Shown one piece after another: positions 7,885-17,988 of a DNA stretch of 64,000 bases (position 1 is its first letter; each line of letters opens with the position of its first letter). Source of the stretch: Paenibacillus sp. 37 (lineage in GTDB: Bacteria > Bacillota > Bacilli > Paenibacillales > Paenibacillaceae); assembly GCF_008386395.1 (NCBI RefSeq), contig NZ_CP043761.1:4526001-4590000 (forward strand), given 5' to 3'. The notes under the pieces were generated by a model that did not search any database, was not told where the DNA came from, and worked only from the letters and a program-made list of their open reading frames with translations. The position numbers and the translations under genes were made by a program.

Positions 7885-8838
7885 CTATATTTGGAAAAGT
7901 AACGCTCTTTGCCCGCCACCAAGCAGTCTGGCACCATGGAAAAACTTCGGCCTTGAATACACAGGAGCTAGGTTCGAATTGTAGTAATAACGTCCATAAT
8001 CTGTATTCGGATAATCCTGGTCTACCACATGAAACACGTAGTACTTGCCATCATTGCCAAGATCCAGAATTGATCCATCGGGGTGCTGGGCACTGTTTTT
8101 AAATACAATGGAACGCATACCCTTGAATTCACCCCTAGCTCCTTCAGATGGATGATAGACCATGAAAGGCGTAACATAGTATCTGGAACCCACACCTGGA
8201 GAAGGAATCGACTCAGTTCCAAAATTGTACAGTGCATACTCCGTTCCATTCCGTGAAGTCATCACAACACCTCTCGGTGTATTATATTGATCTGATGTGT
8301 TGTTATCCGAAGCGGATAAAGGCATATGTGGGAAAACGCCATAAAATTTATCGGCAATCGCCGGGTCTTCTTGCTCTAGTGGCTGGCATTTACCTAGGAA
8401 TATTCTTACGGGATAAGCTCGTTCCGGGTAGTTCAGACTCTCTCCGTGAATAAACAGGATATCCTCATTCGAAATTACTGACCACTTATAGTTCACATTG
8501 TACTGCACGTTATGACACATAAATGGCGTTTCCGTCATGAATTTATCTGTGTCCACTGGTGGATTTACGAATAGATCTGGTGATGCCACATTGCTTCCCA
8601 GGTTCTTCAGCCCCCAACGAATGTTGACTCCTCTTGCATGCGCCCATACACACATGGTAAAACGCATGGATGTATTTTTTTTATTGGTAAGCAGCGCATT
8701 TCCCCAGTTGGCATAGGTTGTTTCGGCAGTATGTACCGTATCCCAGTAAGGATCGAGCGCATCTTTCAATGTGTTAACAAGTGTTGAAGTAAATAAGCTT
8801 AGCGTACTGGTAAACTCGTGTCTGCGAATCATGGTCAT
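7885..8838 (-). CDS. tail-tip paralogue family member, 317 aa
   Basis: 317 aa. GGAGGTG 6 nt before the ATG. It is clearly paralogous to the next gene upstream (354 aa). Shared blocks are YPVRIFLGK..PLEQEDP..A, then TSRNGTEYALYNF, then PFMVYHPSEGARGEFKGMRS, then PDGSILDLG, then a common end LLGGGQRALLFQI. No signal peptide or membrane span. The family appears to be a virion-associated tail-tip protein; the shared end suggests a conserved assembly interface with variable upstream parts. Confidence 0.7.
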   Translation of the reverse strand: MTMIRRHEFTSTLSLFTSTLVNTLKDALDPYWDTVHTAETTYANWGNALLTNKKNTSMRFTMCVWAHARGVNIRWGLKNLGSNVASPDLFVNPPVDTDKFMTETPFMCHNVQYNVNYKWSVISNEDILFIHGESLNYPERAYPVRIFLGKCQPLEQEDPAIADKFYGVFPHMPLSASDNNTSDQYNTPRGVVMTSRNGTEYALYNFGTESIPSPGVGSRYYVTPFMVYHPSEGARGEFKGMRSIVFKNSAQHPDGSILDLGNDGKYYVFHVVDQDYPNTDYGRYYYNSNLAPVYSRPKFFHGARLLGGGQRALLFQI

Positions 8839-8841
8839 GCG

Positions 8842-9906
8842 CTACACCTCCTTCTCAATTTCGAAAAGCAGCACCCGCTGCCCACCACCGAGAAGTAAGG
8901 GGGAATCGAAGAAGTAGGGTTGACCATTGTAGTAAGCTCCATTAGTTGCAAAAAATCCCTGATGAGTTGCCGGATGCTGCTGAACATTCACATGGAATAC
9001 ATAATAGCGCTCATCCCCCAGATCAAGAATTGAACCATCCGGGTACATACTCGAATTTCTTAGTACGGCAGTACGTATACCGAAGAACTCTCCCCTTACT
9101 CCTTCCGTTCCATGCCAGACATAAAAAGGAGAGATAAAGTACCTTCCACCTAAACCCGGAGAAGGAACTTGAGAACTCGTTGAGAAATGATATAACGCAT
9201 TACTTGTACCATTTCTTGATGTCCTCACGTAGCCTCTGCCTGTATTATGCTTCAATTCAACACCAGCAATATTCATCCCAACTGGATAATGACCAAAAAT
9301 CCCCACAAAGTCATTTGCTACAAGTGGATCTTCTTCCTCAAAAGACTTCATTCTGCCAAGATATAATCTAACAGGATAGGCTGCATCGCCAATGTAATTT
9401 TGTGCCTCACCAAATAAATAGATGTAATTAAAATTAGTGAATAGAGTCCACTTCCAGTAAACATTAGGAGCATTAGATAAATTTGAATACGCTTCGTTAA
9501 TGCAAGTATTCAGAGGAATTTCGGTTACAGCACCTACATTGGTATAAAGATCAGGTTTCACAATCGAACCATTATTTCTCAAACCTGTTCTAAGCATATA
9601 ACTCCTAGTGCAATCTCTGCTGTAATTGGGTGTATAAAACCTAGAAACATTCATACTAATTGTGAAGAACATACTTGGATCTTTTATATTTTGAGCCGTA
9701 AGAGTGCCCAGATTTGCATCACTCCTACTAGGATGAGTCCAACTCCTTGGAATTGAATATTCATTAGATGGTTCATAAGTCCAGTTCCAATGTATATCCC
9801 CATACAAATCTTGACTAACTGTTTTGTAAAGCTCAGCAATCAAATTGGAAGAATAAGAATAAAACTCATACCGACGCAGGGCACCTAATAAAATATTTTC
9901 AGCCAA
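8842..9906 (-). CDS. tail-tip paralogue family member, 354 aa
   Basis: 354 aa, starting at TTG 9906 with GGAGGTGAGG ahead of it. It aligns block by block with the 317-aa neighbour: YPVRLYLGRMKSFEEEDPLV, TSRNGTSNALYHF, PFYVWHGTEGVRGEF, PDGSILDLG, LLGGGQRVLLFEI. The middle (about residues 80-150) differs, which would fit diversification of a receptor-facing part. Tandem duplication is the likely origin. Confidence 0.7.
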   Translation of the reverse strand: MAENILLGALRRYEFYSYSSNLIAELYKTVSQDLYGDIHWNWTYEPSNEYSIPRSWTHPSRSDANLGTLTAQNIKDPSMFFTISMNVSRFYTPNYSRDCTRSYMLRTGLRNNGSIVKPDLYTNVGAVTEIPLNTCINEAYSNLSNAPNVYWKWTLFTNFNYIYLFGEAQNYIGDAAYPVRLYLGRMKSFEEEDPLVANDFVGIFGHYPVGMNIAGVELKHNTGRGYVRTSRNGTSNALYHFSTSSQVPSPGLGGRYFISPFYVWHGTEGVRGEFFGIRTAVLRNSSMYPDGSILDLGDERYYVFHVNVQQHPATHQGFFATNGAYYNGQPYFFDSPLLLGGGQRVLLFEIEKEV

Positions 9907-9919
9907 CTACCTCACCTCC

Positions 9920-10273
9920 TTAGGCACCAAATCGGATTTTCATTTCGTGAAAGATGTTCTCTTTAAGTACGGTTAACAGAATTGATTTCACCATGTCGCT
10001 TCTCTCTGTTATGAGATTCTCTTGATAAGACTGCTCTTTATCCTCAGCTCCATCCTCTGATTCCACACCACTACTAGCAGCCTCATAAATTTCAGGTAAC
10101 CCTTTTAGTGAAGGCAGAAACTTATGAGCCACATTATCAAACAGGATATTGCTTTCAAAAGCAAAGATCAGGATTTCAATTTCCTCTGTACTGAATGGCT
10201 CTAAGTGATTGCCCACTAATTTATCCATAATCGTATGTAGTGCAAACTTCACATCCTGCACGGTCCTCGTCAC
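9920..10273 (-). CDS. hypothetical protein, 117 aa
   Basis: 117 aa, helical and acidic. The GTG at 10273 is preceded at 5 nt by AAGGTTGTGAT, close to the SD consensus. The gene begins 2 nt after the stop of the 588-aa fibre gene, so it is co-translated with it. It could be a fibre assembly chaperone, since such small helical proteins often follow fibre genes, but no motif proves this. Confidence 0.55.
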   Translation of the reverse strand: MTRTVQDVKFALHTIMDKLVGNHLEPFSTEEIEILIFAFESNILFDNVAHKFLPSLKGLPEIYEAASSGVESEDGAEDKEQSYQENLITERSDMVKSILLTVLKENIFHEMKIRFGA

Positions 10274-10274
10274 G

Positions 10275-12041
10275 TCAAATCACAACCTTTCTGATTTTTA
10301 CTTGTTTGATGTTACCACTAGCATCGTATTCAAATGCCTTCTGCACTCCCTGGCCGTCATAGATCATGGTCTCAGTCTTAACGGAACCATCGGCATTGTA
10401 GGTAAACGATGTTTTCTTTAATAGCTGCGGAGTCAAGTCCACAGAGAACACTTCTTCTGACTCGATGTCACCATTGGAGAAGTAGTTATACACGACATCG
10501 AGCTCAAGTGTACTTCCTTCAAGAAAGACAAGCCTCCTCCGGATGTCCGTGTCATCGAAGGTAGCACCACCTTGAAGCACATAATACTCTGCACCGTTGT
10601 TGATTTCGCGCAGTACTTTACCCGTAATGTCACGCTGATACTCAATAGACTTGATCTGCCCGTTACTCTCGGTAACTTCCTGTCGTTCTAGATTTCCATC
10701 CGGGCTATAGAAGTGCTCAATGATACGGTTAATTCCTCCATCAATCTTCTCGGTATGTACTTTCCCATCTGGATAGTAGGTATATTCGGTTACCGAAGTG
10801 GTGTTAATAATAGACCCTCGACCAATGACTGTTACTCTGGCTTCCTTAGGCACATCAAAAGTAAACCGTATAAGCGTATCGTTATATTCAATGTAATCGT
10901 CTCCTGCATCCATGCGTATTCCATCCAGAAATACCTCTGCGGAATTCGAACCAATCACATATCTGGGCACTTGAAAATCCCTAGTCGTCGACAACCTGCT
11001 GTTAGGAGCAGAAGTGAAATGAAATACGGATTGATGCTCCATGGTGCCTCGACTCTCAGCGAGTTCAAGACGACTCTGCATGTTGTCGAGTCTGTCCTTG
11101 AGAGCATCATAGACGACTCCGTTTTTATCTTCTCTTGAAACCACAACTTCTTCAGCAGTTGCTTCTAATTGGGCTTCCATCGCTTCGATCGCCGTATGAT
11201 GTGAAGCAATTGTTGCGGTCTGCTCACCAACGGTTTTTTCCAGATCATCTACACGAACTCCCAATACAGACATGTCATTTTCAATAGAACCCTTTGTTAA
11301 GAAATACCTGAAATCCAAAGCCGTAAGTGAAGTTGTTGGAGAAACTCCGACATCGAGTCCACCAATGATCATGGCATCCTTGGGCTCTTTTTGATCTGAA
11401 CTATAAGAGTACTCCCCATTTTCATGAAGGAAAATATAATATGTTGTGTTTGCCACAATGTCCGGGATGCTGAATGTCTGAGTAAACTGATCTACAATAA
11501 TCTTGTTGATACTGGCTCGTCCTGCATTAATCGTAACTTGAACACTGTTATTTGTATCTAGATACGTGGGGTTGGTAACACTGAGATCCTGAATGGGTTG
11601 CTTCGCTACAACTTCAATCGCTTTCTCCAACGTATCAAATCGATGATCTATGGATGCCTCTGCTCCACGTGCTTCTTTTATTTCCGTCTCCGCGAGGCTC
11701 AATCTCTTCTCATGGTCATCCTGACTCTTGGAAAGGGTGTTGACATCTGTTCTTGCTGTCAGAATATCCTGCTGAACATCATCCAGTCGTGAGCTGTTTG
11801 AGATAACCTTAGTCTCGACATCGCCAAGTCTTTGCTCATGATCTTTTACTGCATCTTGGCTATCGCTTGCAGACTCTTCTACGAGTGTGATTCGGTCGCC
11901 TAGATTGGGTTCAGACCCTCTGGCTTCTTCCAACTCTGCAAGATAGGCATCAATCTCATCATGCGTACGGACCCCAATATCACTCAATTCCTTATGACTC
12001 TTGGCGGATGATCGATGAGACTGGTTAATTCTTACTGACAT
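10275..12041 (-). CDS. coiled-coil tail fibre with C-terminal YD-type repeats
   Basis: 588 aa. The ATG at 12041 is used because GGAGGTGG lies just before it; an upstream in-frame ATG at 12059 has no SD. Residues 20-120 and about 240-310 are heptad-rich coiled coils (ERRLS/ETKV type). In between is a beta domain. The C-terminal 180 residues contain YD/RHS-like strands (YTYYPDGKVHTEKIDG, FYSPDGNLERQEV, SFTYNADGSVKTETMIYD, FEYDASGNIKQVKI). The layout is that of a trimeric fibre with a beta-structured tip. Promoter site D lies directly upstream. Confidence 0.75.
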   Translation of the reverse strand: MSVRINQSHRSSAKSHKELSDIGVRTHDEIDAYLAELEEARGSEPNLGDRITLVEESASDSQDAVKDHEQRLGDVETKVISNSSRLDDVQQDILTARTDVNTLSKSQDDHEKRLSLAETEIKEARGAEASIDHRFDTLEKAIEVVAKQPIQDLSVTNPTYLDTNNSVQVTINAGRASINKIIVDQFTQTFSIPDIVANTTYYIFLHENGEYSYSSDQKEPKDAMIIGGLDVGVSPTTSLTALDFRYFLTKGSIENDMSVLGVRVDDLEKTVGEQTATIASHHTAIEAMEAQLEATAEEVVVSREDKNGVVYDALKDRLDNMQSRLELAESRGTMEHQSVFHFTSAPNSRLSTTRDFQVPRYVIGSNSAEVFLDGIRMDAGDDYIEYNDTLIRFTFDVPKEARVTVIGRGSIINTTSVTEYTYYPDGKVHTEKIDGGINRIIEHFYSPDGNLERQEVTESNGQIKSIEYQRDITGKVLREINNGAEYYVLQGGATFDDTDIRRRLVFLEGSTLELDVVYNYFSNGDIESEEVFSVDLTPQLLKKTSFTYNADGSVKTETMIYDGQGVQKAFEYDASGNIKQVKIRKVVI

Positions 12042-12070
12042 TTGACCACCTCCATTCATGCCTTACATGA

Positions 12071-12099
12071 TCTATACGTAATTACTCCAATTCGATTAA
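12071..12099 (-). promoter_or_regulatory. late promoter site D (TTAATC-N15-CGTATAGA)
   Basis: TTAATC at 12099-12094 and CGTATAGA at 12078-12071. The -35 box starts right after the stop codon of the 377-aa gene. It would drive the fibre operon 12041-5178. Confidence 0.75.
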
Positions 12100-12100
12100 G

Positions 12101-13234
12101 TCATATGTATGTCGAATACATCTGTAGCGAAAATTTGACCTGGGAAGCATACCTGTCTTGAGATTCTTCCCTTTCCATTCGGAGCCAGAATGGATAGGAC
12201 GCTCCTGGCAAAATAGTAAACGCGGTGATCGAGTAACTGAAGGACCCAGGAATGCCTTCAACATCAGGCGCAATCTGCACTTTATCCGTCCCGCTTGTGA
12301 GCGCAAAGGTTACATTTTTAAAGTCTCCTGATATCATGGGGTTCTTAGCAAACATTCGAACTTCTTGTGTAGCAGAACCACCTGCGGTTAAATAGCCTAG
12401 AAACCGATCCGTGTTAGGATAAAGAAGCACATCGAAATCTTCTCCTGTTTCAGGATTCGACTCTTTGTAATATAAATCTGGTGTAACCTCAAAATACATT
12501 AAGTCTCCCTTGTATAACTTAATAGAATCCATGGCCTGAAACCGATTTCCATCCGGAAGCCTAATCCCGAAATTGCCCTCAAACGGATATGGATATGGAT
12601 CCATGTTAAAATGTACAACCGTTTCTTCAGATCGGCATACCCTGGACTCAAGCACAACACCCTTCTGATCGATTAGATCAACCACAGTCCCTTTGGTTAG
12701 ATTGTCTACGGCAATAGATGTTCCTTTGTTAATTCGAATATACTGAACATGCATGGGGTGATCTCCTTCACCCTTCAGATAGAGACCAATCTTAGGAGCT
12801 CCCACCAGTTCTACAGAACCAATGATGTTCCAAATCAAGCCATCATCTGACCAATACGCCGTATAATAGTTATAATCTCGAATCAATCGTATCCACGGAT
12901 AAGTCTTCAGCAAAGGCTTTGGCAAGGACATATCCAAAAACTCTTCAATCTCCATGTAATTATGTTCGTCTACAAACACGATAACTCCACCGTAGCATCC
13001 CTCTGTATCGGGATTGTAACTATTCTTCACATCCATGACGAATTGCTTCATATCCGTCAGAGGTTTATAGAACATATACAGTGGATCTTGACCATGTTTG
13101 AGCACCAGGCTGCCACTACCCGCTTCATAGCGAGTAGCATCGTTAGGGAGTACTTCCCATTTGGAATCCAGGTTGGAGCTTAAGAACGCATCCTCATAAA
13201 TCCTGCCTGACTCTTTCAGTCTCGCAACACCCAT
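12101..13234 (-). CDS. DUF1349-like concanavalin-fold protein, 377 aa
   Basis: 377 aa. AAAGGAGG precedes the ATG at 13234. The first 190 residues have a DUF1349/LamG pattern: an N-terminal FLSSNLDSKWEVLPND segment, a Gly/Ser strand pair, GGVIVFVDEHNYMEIEEFLD, YTAYWSDDGLIWNIIGSVEL and IGLYLKG. Such domains bind or sit on carbohydrates. The C-terminal 180 residues are a second, beta-rich region without a named family. The protein is likely a glycan-contacting tail appendage. It is the second gene of the unit driven from promoter site E. Confidence 0.75.
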   Translation of the reverse strand: MGVARLKESGRIYEDAFLSSNLDSKWEVLPNDATRYEAGSGSLVLKHGQDPLYMFYKPLTDMKQFVMDVKNSYNPDTEGCYGGVIVFVDEHNYMEIEEFLDMSLPKPLLKTYPWIRLIRDYNYYTAYWSDDGLIWNIIGSVELVGAPKIGLYLKGEGDHPMHVQYIRINKGTSIAVDNLTKGTVVDLIDQKGVVLESRVCRSEETVVHFNMDPYPYPFEGNFGIRLPDGNRFQAMDSIKLYKGDLMYFEVTPDLYYKESNPETGEDFDVLLYPNTDRFLGYLTAGGSATQEVRMFAKNPMISGDFKNVTFALTSGTDKVQIAPDVEGIPGSFSYSITAFTILPGASYPFWLRMEREESQDRYASQVKFSLQMYSTYI

Positions 13235-13250
13235 ACAGATCCTCCTTTCT

Positions 13251-16200
13251 TTACGTGAATAACCAGATGCGTTTACCGATTACACACATCTTAGGCCTTG
13301 CTTTCCAAACTTCCAGCAAACATTTAATAAGCGCTTCAACACACTTGTCTCCCCCACCACCTTCGCAGTAAGGAATGACATAGACGTCATCACAGATCCA
13401 GTTGGTCAGTTCCATCCAATCTAGATTAGCGTATTCGTAACTACGCGTACCCACTTCCTGAAGCGAGGTGAACACCCATTTGAATTCATGTTTGCCCTTG
13501 GGCACTGGATGTGAAAATGTATAGTATCCACCCTCGTGGGTGGATGTTTTGATCAGCTCATTGTCAATGAAGAAATCCAGCTGACAATCAAACGGTTCAG
13601 GTACCCACACCCATCTTTCGTAGGCTTTGAAGTCATACACCCGGAAGGTGGTCAGATATCGTTTTCCTGTCCAATCGCTAATTTGCCCCTTCTGATCTGT
13701 TGTAATCTCCACCTTATACTTGCTATATGGCTTGGGAGCCAGATCATTCAGTTCGAAGCCACGATACCCATCCCCGTAATACTTTTCATCCCATAACACT
13801 TTTCCGTCCTCACGTGTAATTTTTACGCGCATATTACTGATATCGCAGCCGCCCATCCAGATCGGTTTGTTATTCCAAACTTCAAAGTGAGTCACCTCAG
13901 CCCAGGATGGATCTAATTTGCTAATATCGTCAAGTTGCATCGATCCGCCCCAGATCATCGCTCCATCTCCCGGGCAGCCCTGCTCAAATCGAATGCGGAT
14001 CTCGTAATTTTTCTTCTGATCTGAGGTATTCTCGACTTCAATGGAGATGATCTGATCATCTTCATTTGTGACTGGTCGAGTATCAATTACTTGGCCTTCT
14101 TCAAGAGTTTCAATGACAATTTTAGTTCCCGAACAAGCTCTACTTGTATTTTTATATAAACGAATTACATCGAGCCAGGCATGACTTCCACCATCTGGCG
14201 CAGTCGTAACTGGTCCGGGCGGATTCCATGAGTCTTCACTTGGATGCGGAGACTCTCCTTCTCCATACAGTAATCCCTGAGCGTCTCCGCAGAAAGCATC
14301 CCATGTCTCAATAAAGCTCCCCCCGCTAAGAGTGAACCCACCAGCATCCAATCCAGATGCCGTTGTTTCACCCTTTTTTTTGTGAAGGGTATACTCAATT
14401 CGATAGGTATGACCAGGTGTTAAAGTTTTAAAACTGTCTGTAAATTTTCTAGGCTCTCCATTTAATAAATTATAAGTGGCACTTCCCGCTTTCATATCTA
14501 GTGTTAAATCCCATATTACTGCTTGTACTTTCGTTTCATAATCATAATCGGGATACCCAATCAAACTATTTTTATTCTTACTGTAAGGGTCTTCAGTATG
14601 TATCTGCAAATTACCAATAGTCGCATGATAGCGGACATTTTGCTTGTTTTGATCATCATCTGGATAGATATCCGTGACACCAATACTTACTGTATATCTA
14701 CCTGGTCGGGGTACATTAATTACATCAGATTGATAGGATGCTGCCGATCTTTCCCAAAATTCATTGGTGAAATTGTCATAATCAACAGTGGTACTATTGT
14801 ATCCTCTGTTATTATTCTCTTCATGGATTAGCTTTTTTTGTTTTGACTGACCTTCAGGATAGAAATATACTCTAAGTTTAGCTCTTGGGTTCTTGTCTAC
14901 AAGGTAACTAATAAATTTGTAGTTAAGTCTAAATTTGCCTTCACAATGAAAAGAAATTTCTATTTTTTTCGTGTACTTACTATCAAAATCAGAATCCTTA
15001 TCTCCTGGCTCTGTACCTTTAACGTTTATAGAATAATAAGGTGTTCCTAAAAATTTAGGGGGTCTTACTCCTGAACTTGGAATGATAGTTGGAATAATTT
15101 TTCTTAAACCCTGAACTTTGTTATTTTTCACCGGATAAACGGTAATTTGCTCACTGTATAAGATACTTCCAGTAGGTGGAGCTTTAAAATACCGTGTGAC
15201 TGTTTTACCTTCATCCAGCACTTTAATACCCTGCATACCATTATCACTATAAATTAATCCATCGTTCTTCCATCCCCACTGGCTAGACTGTGCTGAGTTT
15301 CCGTCATATGGGACTTGCCCATATTCAATTTTATGTGTTTTGGTACCTGCTAGAAAACATCTTTGTCCAAAAGGATCTGTGACTTTATCTCCTATTTGAT
15401 CATTTCCTGGCTCATTTTCACTGCTATTTCCAGAATCTCCCGAACTTCCTGAACCTCCGAAACCAGGAGTATACGCCTTCCCATCCTGATATATCCAGCG
15501 AAATATATGATTACCAGCAGGAAGGGGGTACATGCAATCTGTACCTTTATCACCGTTAGATCGACTTCCTGTCCATACGCTGATGCCATCTATCTGTAAT
15601 TCTAACTTCTCCCCTGTATCAAAGTCGCCACCATACTGCCAGCATATATATCCAGAGTTATTCATTGAAGCTGTAAATTCACAAATAAAATTTTGGTTAT
15701 GTCCCTGCGCCCACATTACACCATCTCCAACCGGGATTGGATCAGGGGGATTGTCAGGGTTATATTGCGGAGGTTTGATATCTTTCCATTTCCAATCACC
15801 AATAAATTTCAAAGACGGTTTATAAACATCCTTCTCATTAAATAACTCTCCAAATACTTCTTTATCTCTTGAAGTCCCTTTATCTGGGTCATAATTGGAA
15901 TCCATTGCAGGATAGATTCGCATGTGCTCTTTAATTTTTAATTTGGCACCAGGATTGAGCTCTGCCCTGTATGTAATCGTGTCTCCATTTGTTTGTGTAG
16001 ATGCTCCAGCATCGGTTACATCCCATCCTCGTGTCACATCAACATATGAACCTAGCGGTGACGTTGTACGGTATGTATTACCAGTGTTATTACCATAGGT
16101 AAACAAATGATTCTTCTGATACTTGAATGGCTCCTCTGTCAATCGATCTTGAATATTAAACTCTATGATGTTGTGTCCAGCCTCTAATGGAATACGCACT

Positions 16201-17939
16201 AGTTCCCTAGCACTTTGCATGGAGGTATAGTGTACTAACATTCCGTTAACTTTCACTTCAAAAGCTTCAGTCGGTCTTAGCGAATGCGCGTAACTGAATA
16301 CAAACCACCCCTCATGATCTAATATCACCTCTGTCTGTGCTATCATTTTCCCTTCCGTTGGTTCGTCCAAACGTAAAATATCTTCTTTACGGATCCATCT
16401 CGGATTTCCCGACATTAACCATTGATATTTCCCAATACCTTGTCCAAGATGAGACGGCTCCCAATGATCAATTTCTCGCGGAGGACAAGTTACTTCGAGC
16501 GCACCTCTCAAGTCCACCGTCGTATCCGGCCCTGCAACAATTTCATATTCGATTTTAGCCTGGTTGGTCTCTGTTTCTGAATATTCTCCATTCAGTATCC
16601 ACTCCACACCATGCAAGGATCGAGCATAACTACCATGATCTCCATCTCCGCGTTGACTCCGCTGAACGAATTCATCATCAAAAAACAACTGATAATCATG
16701 ATCGGGATACGGCTCTTCATCCACACCCATTTTGTATGCAAATGAAACCGTACCATCACATTCGTTGTCCAGATCCATCGTCATGGTTTTCTTACGCAAA
16801 TCATCCGTAATGAACTGTCCTTTAAAATGGGCCTGTGCCACACTTTGCGGTGATCTTACAACCCAGTTTCCATACTCATATACGTCCTCACCATCCAGAT
16901 CGTAATCTTTTGGCGCAGGCGGCTTGCGTGTATCCACAATCTCAACAACTTCAACATCCTTGATATAAATACCATTGTTCTGCCATACTTCAGGTCTCAT
17001 TTTACGGATCAGCCAGTCGAACTTGTACATCTGTCCTGGCTGCAACGTAAATGCAGCTTCTTGCCATCCGCTATTCTCGCTCCATTCGCCCCCAACTTGC
17101 TGCCCATTAATATAGAACAGCATGCCATTACCGCGCTTGGCACTAGCCAGGTACTTGAACCTGATCTGTCCATAACGCTTCACACGCCAGTTAAATGTGA
17201 TTTTGGATGAGTTGCCAATCTCCAGAAGCCCTAAATCCAGTTTTAAGATCATCTCTGATCCAGATTGTTCATTCCGGCCTACGGAGTGGACAGCTACCCA
17301 TTCCTGATCTTCCGTTGAAGATACATATCTGAAGAAATCAGGGAATTTATTCGAGAACGGGACGTCCTTTTTCATTGAAAAGAGCGGAATCTCATATACG
17401 GTTGCATCAAAATGATTAAAGTAATTCCCACTAAAATGATGGTAGTAGGGTGCCGGACAAACGGGCAACGATACACCATGATGACTACCGCCAGGCTTCT
17501 GAGCATTTTCAAGAATCTTGTGAATACAATCTTTAATCATCTGCAGTACTCGCTGATATTGTGTTTTATCTGGAGGCTGCTGTTGTTCTACCCACCATTC
17601 AATCCTGCGATACATATTCCACAGTGCTTCACGGCATCGTACACTCGCATACCACGACTTATCTTTCAGATATTGCTCAATGATTTGATCAATACTATTT
17701 TCCAGTGCATCCAATTGAACCGTCTGCCATCGTCCTATCTGACCGTAACCTGGATCACCCAGAATAGGATTATTTTCTTCGCCATGCCGGTCCGTTTCAC
17801 TCCTCGGTGCATTGGGACTCTGCGGTAAATACGCAGGGTTATTGGGGTTGCCGTAACTTTCGTCCGCAATCTTCGCTCTCATATTCGCGAACAATACACC
17901 TTTCTGTGATTTGGAGAACAAACCAAATGTATGACCCAT
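13251..17939 (-). CDS. giant multi-module adhesin-like tail protein, 1562 aa
   Basis: 1562 aa. The ATG at 17939 is chosen over GTG 17948 because GGGAGGTGATT stands 3-4 nt before it. The chain is a row of beta-sandwich modules with a recurring end motif 'aG.H.f.W.y.d': AGHNIIEFNIQD, AGNHIFRWIYQDG, KGKHEFKWVFTSL. Each is preceded by a strand pair like LELQIDGISVWTG or LDFFIDNELIKTS. These resemble carbohydrate-binding or MAM-like jelly rolls. Two long Gly/Asn/Ser/Pro-rich linkers separate modules. The C-terminus is Cys-rich (WICDDV, PYCEGGGGDKC, IKCLL, KMCVIG). No enzyme motif and no signal peptide are seen. It most likely forms a side fibre or tip adhesin. Confidence 0.7.
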   Translation of the reverse strand: MGHTFGLFSKSQKGVLFANMRAKIADESYGNPNNPAYLPQSPNAPRSETDRHGEENNPILGDPGYGQIGRWQTVQLDALENSIDQIIEQYLKDKSWYASVRCREALWNMYRRIEWWVEQQQPPDKTQYQRVLQMIKDCIHKILENAQKPGGSHHGVSLPVCPAPYYHHFSGNYFNHFDATVYEIPLFSMKKDVPFSNKFPDFFRYVSSTEDQEWVAVHSVGRNEQSGSEMILKLDLGLLEIGNSSKITFNWRVKRYGQIRFKYLASAKRGNGMLFYINGQQVGGEWSENSGWQEAAFTLQPGQMYKFDWLIRKMRPEVWQNNGIYIKDVEVVEIVDTRKPPAPKDYDLDGEDVYEYGNWVVRSPQSVAQAHFKGQFITDDLRKKTMTMDLDNECDGTVSFAYKMGVDEEPYPDHDYQLFFDDEFVQRSQRGDGDHGSYARSLHGVEWILNGEYSETETNQAKIEYEIVAGPDTTVDLRGALEVTCPPREIDHWEPSHLGQGIGKYQWLMSGNPRWIRKEDILRLDEPTEGKMIAQTEVILDHEGWFVFSYAHSLRPTEAFEVKVNGMLVHYTSMQSARELVRIPLEAGHNIIEFNIQDRLTEEPFKYQKNHLFTYGNNTGNTYRTTSPLGSYVDVTRGWDVTDAGASTQTNGDTITYRAELNPGAKLKIKEHMRIYPAMDSNYDPDKGTSRDKEVFGELFNEKDVYKPSLKFIGDWKWKDIKPPQYNPDNPPDPIPVGDGVMWAQGHNQNFICEFTASMNNSGYICWQYGGDFDTGEKLELQIDGISVWTGSRSNGDKGTDCMYPLPAGNHIFRWIYQDGKAYTPGFGGSGSSGDSGNSSENEPGNDQIGDKVTDPFGQRCFLAGTKTHKIEYGQVPYDGNSAQSSQWGWKNDGLIYSDNGMQGIKVLDEGKTVTRYFKAPPTGSILYSEQITVYPVKNNKVQGLRKIIPTIIPSSGVRPPKFLGTPYYSINVKGTEPGDKDSDFDSKYTKKIEISFHCEGKFRLNYKFISYLVDKNPRAKLRVYFYPEGQSKQKKLIHEENNNRGYNSTTVDYDNFTNEFWERSAASYQSDVINVPRPGRYTVSIGVTDIYPDDDQNKQNVRYHATIGNLQIHTEDPYSKNKNSLIGYPDYDYETKVQAVIWDLTLDMKAGSATYNLLNGEPRKFTDSFKTLTPGHTYRIEYTLHKKKGETTASGLDAGGFTLSGGSFIETWDAFCGDAQGLLYGEGESPHPSEDSWNPPGPVTTAPDGGSHAWLDVIRLYKNTSRACSGTKIVIETLEEGQVIDTRPVTNEDDQIISIEVENTSDQKKNYEIRIRFEQGCPGDGAMIWGGSMQLDDISKLDPSWAEVTHFEVWNNKPIWMGGCDISNMRVKITREDGKVLWDEKYYGDGYRGFELNDLAPKPYSKYKVEITTDQKGQISDWTGKRYLTTFRVYDFKAYERWVWVPEPFDCQLDFFIDNELIKTSTHEGGYYTFSHPVPKGKHEFKWVFTSLQEVGTRSYEYANLDWMELTNWICDDVYVIPYCEGGGGDKCVEALIKCLLEVWKARPKMCVIGKRIWLFT

Positions 17940-17959
17940 ACCAATCACCTCCCAATCTC

Positions 17960-17988
17960 TCTATACGACAAAAAGAGCACCGAGTTAA
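17960..17988 (-). promoter_or_regulatory. late promoter site E, -35 box in a terminator loop
   Basis: TTAACT (17988-17983), 15 nt, CGTATAGA (17967-17960). The -35 box includes the stop codon of the 1932-aa gene and sits in the terminator loop. The start of the 1562-aa gene lies 21 nt downstream. Confidence 0.8.
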
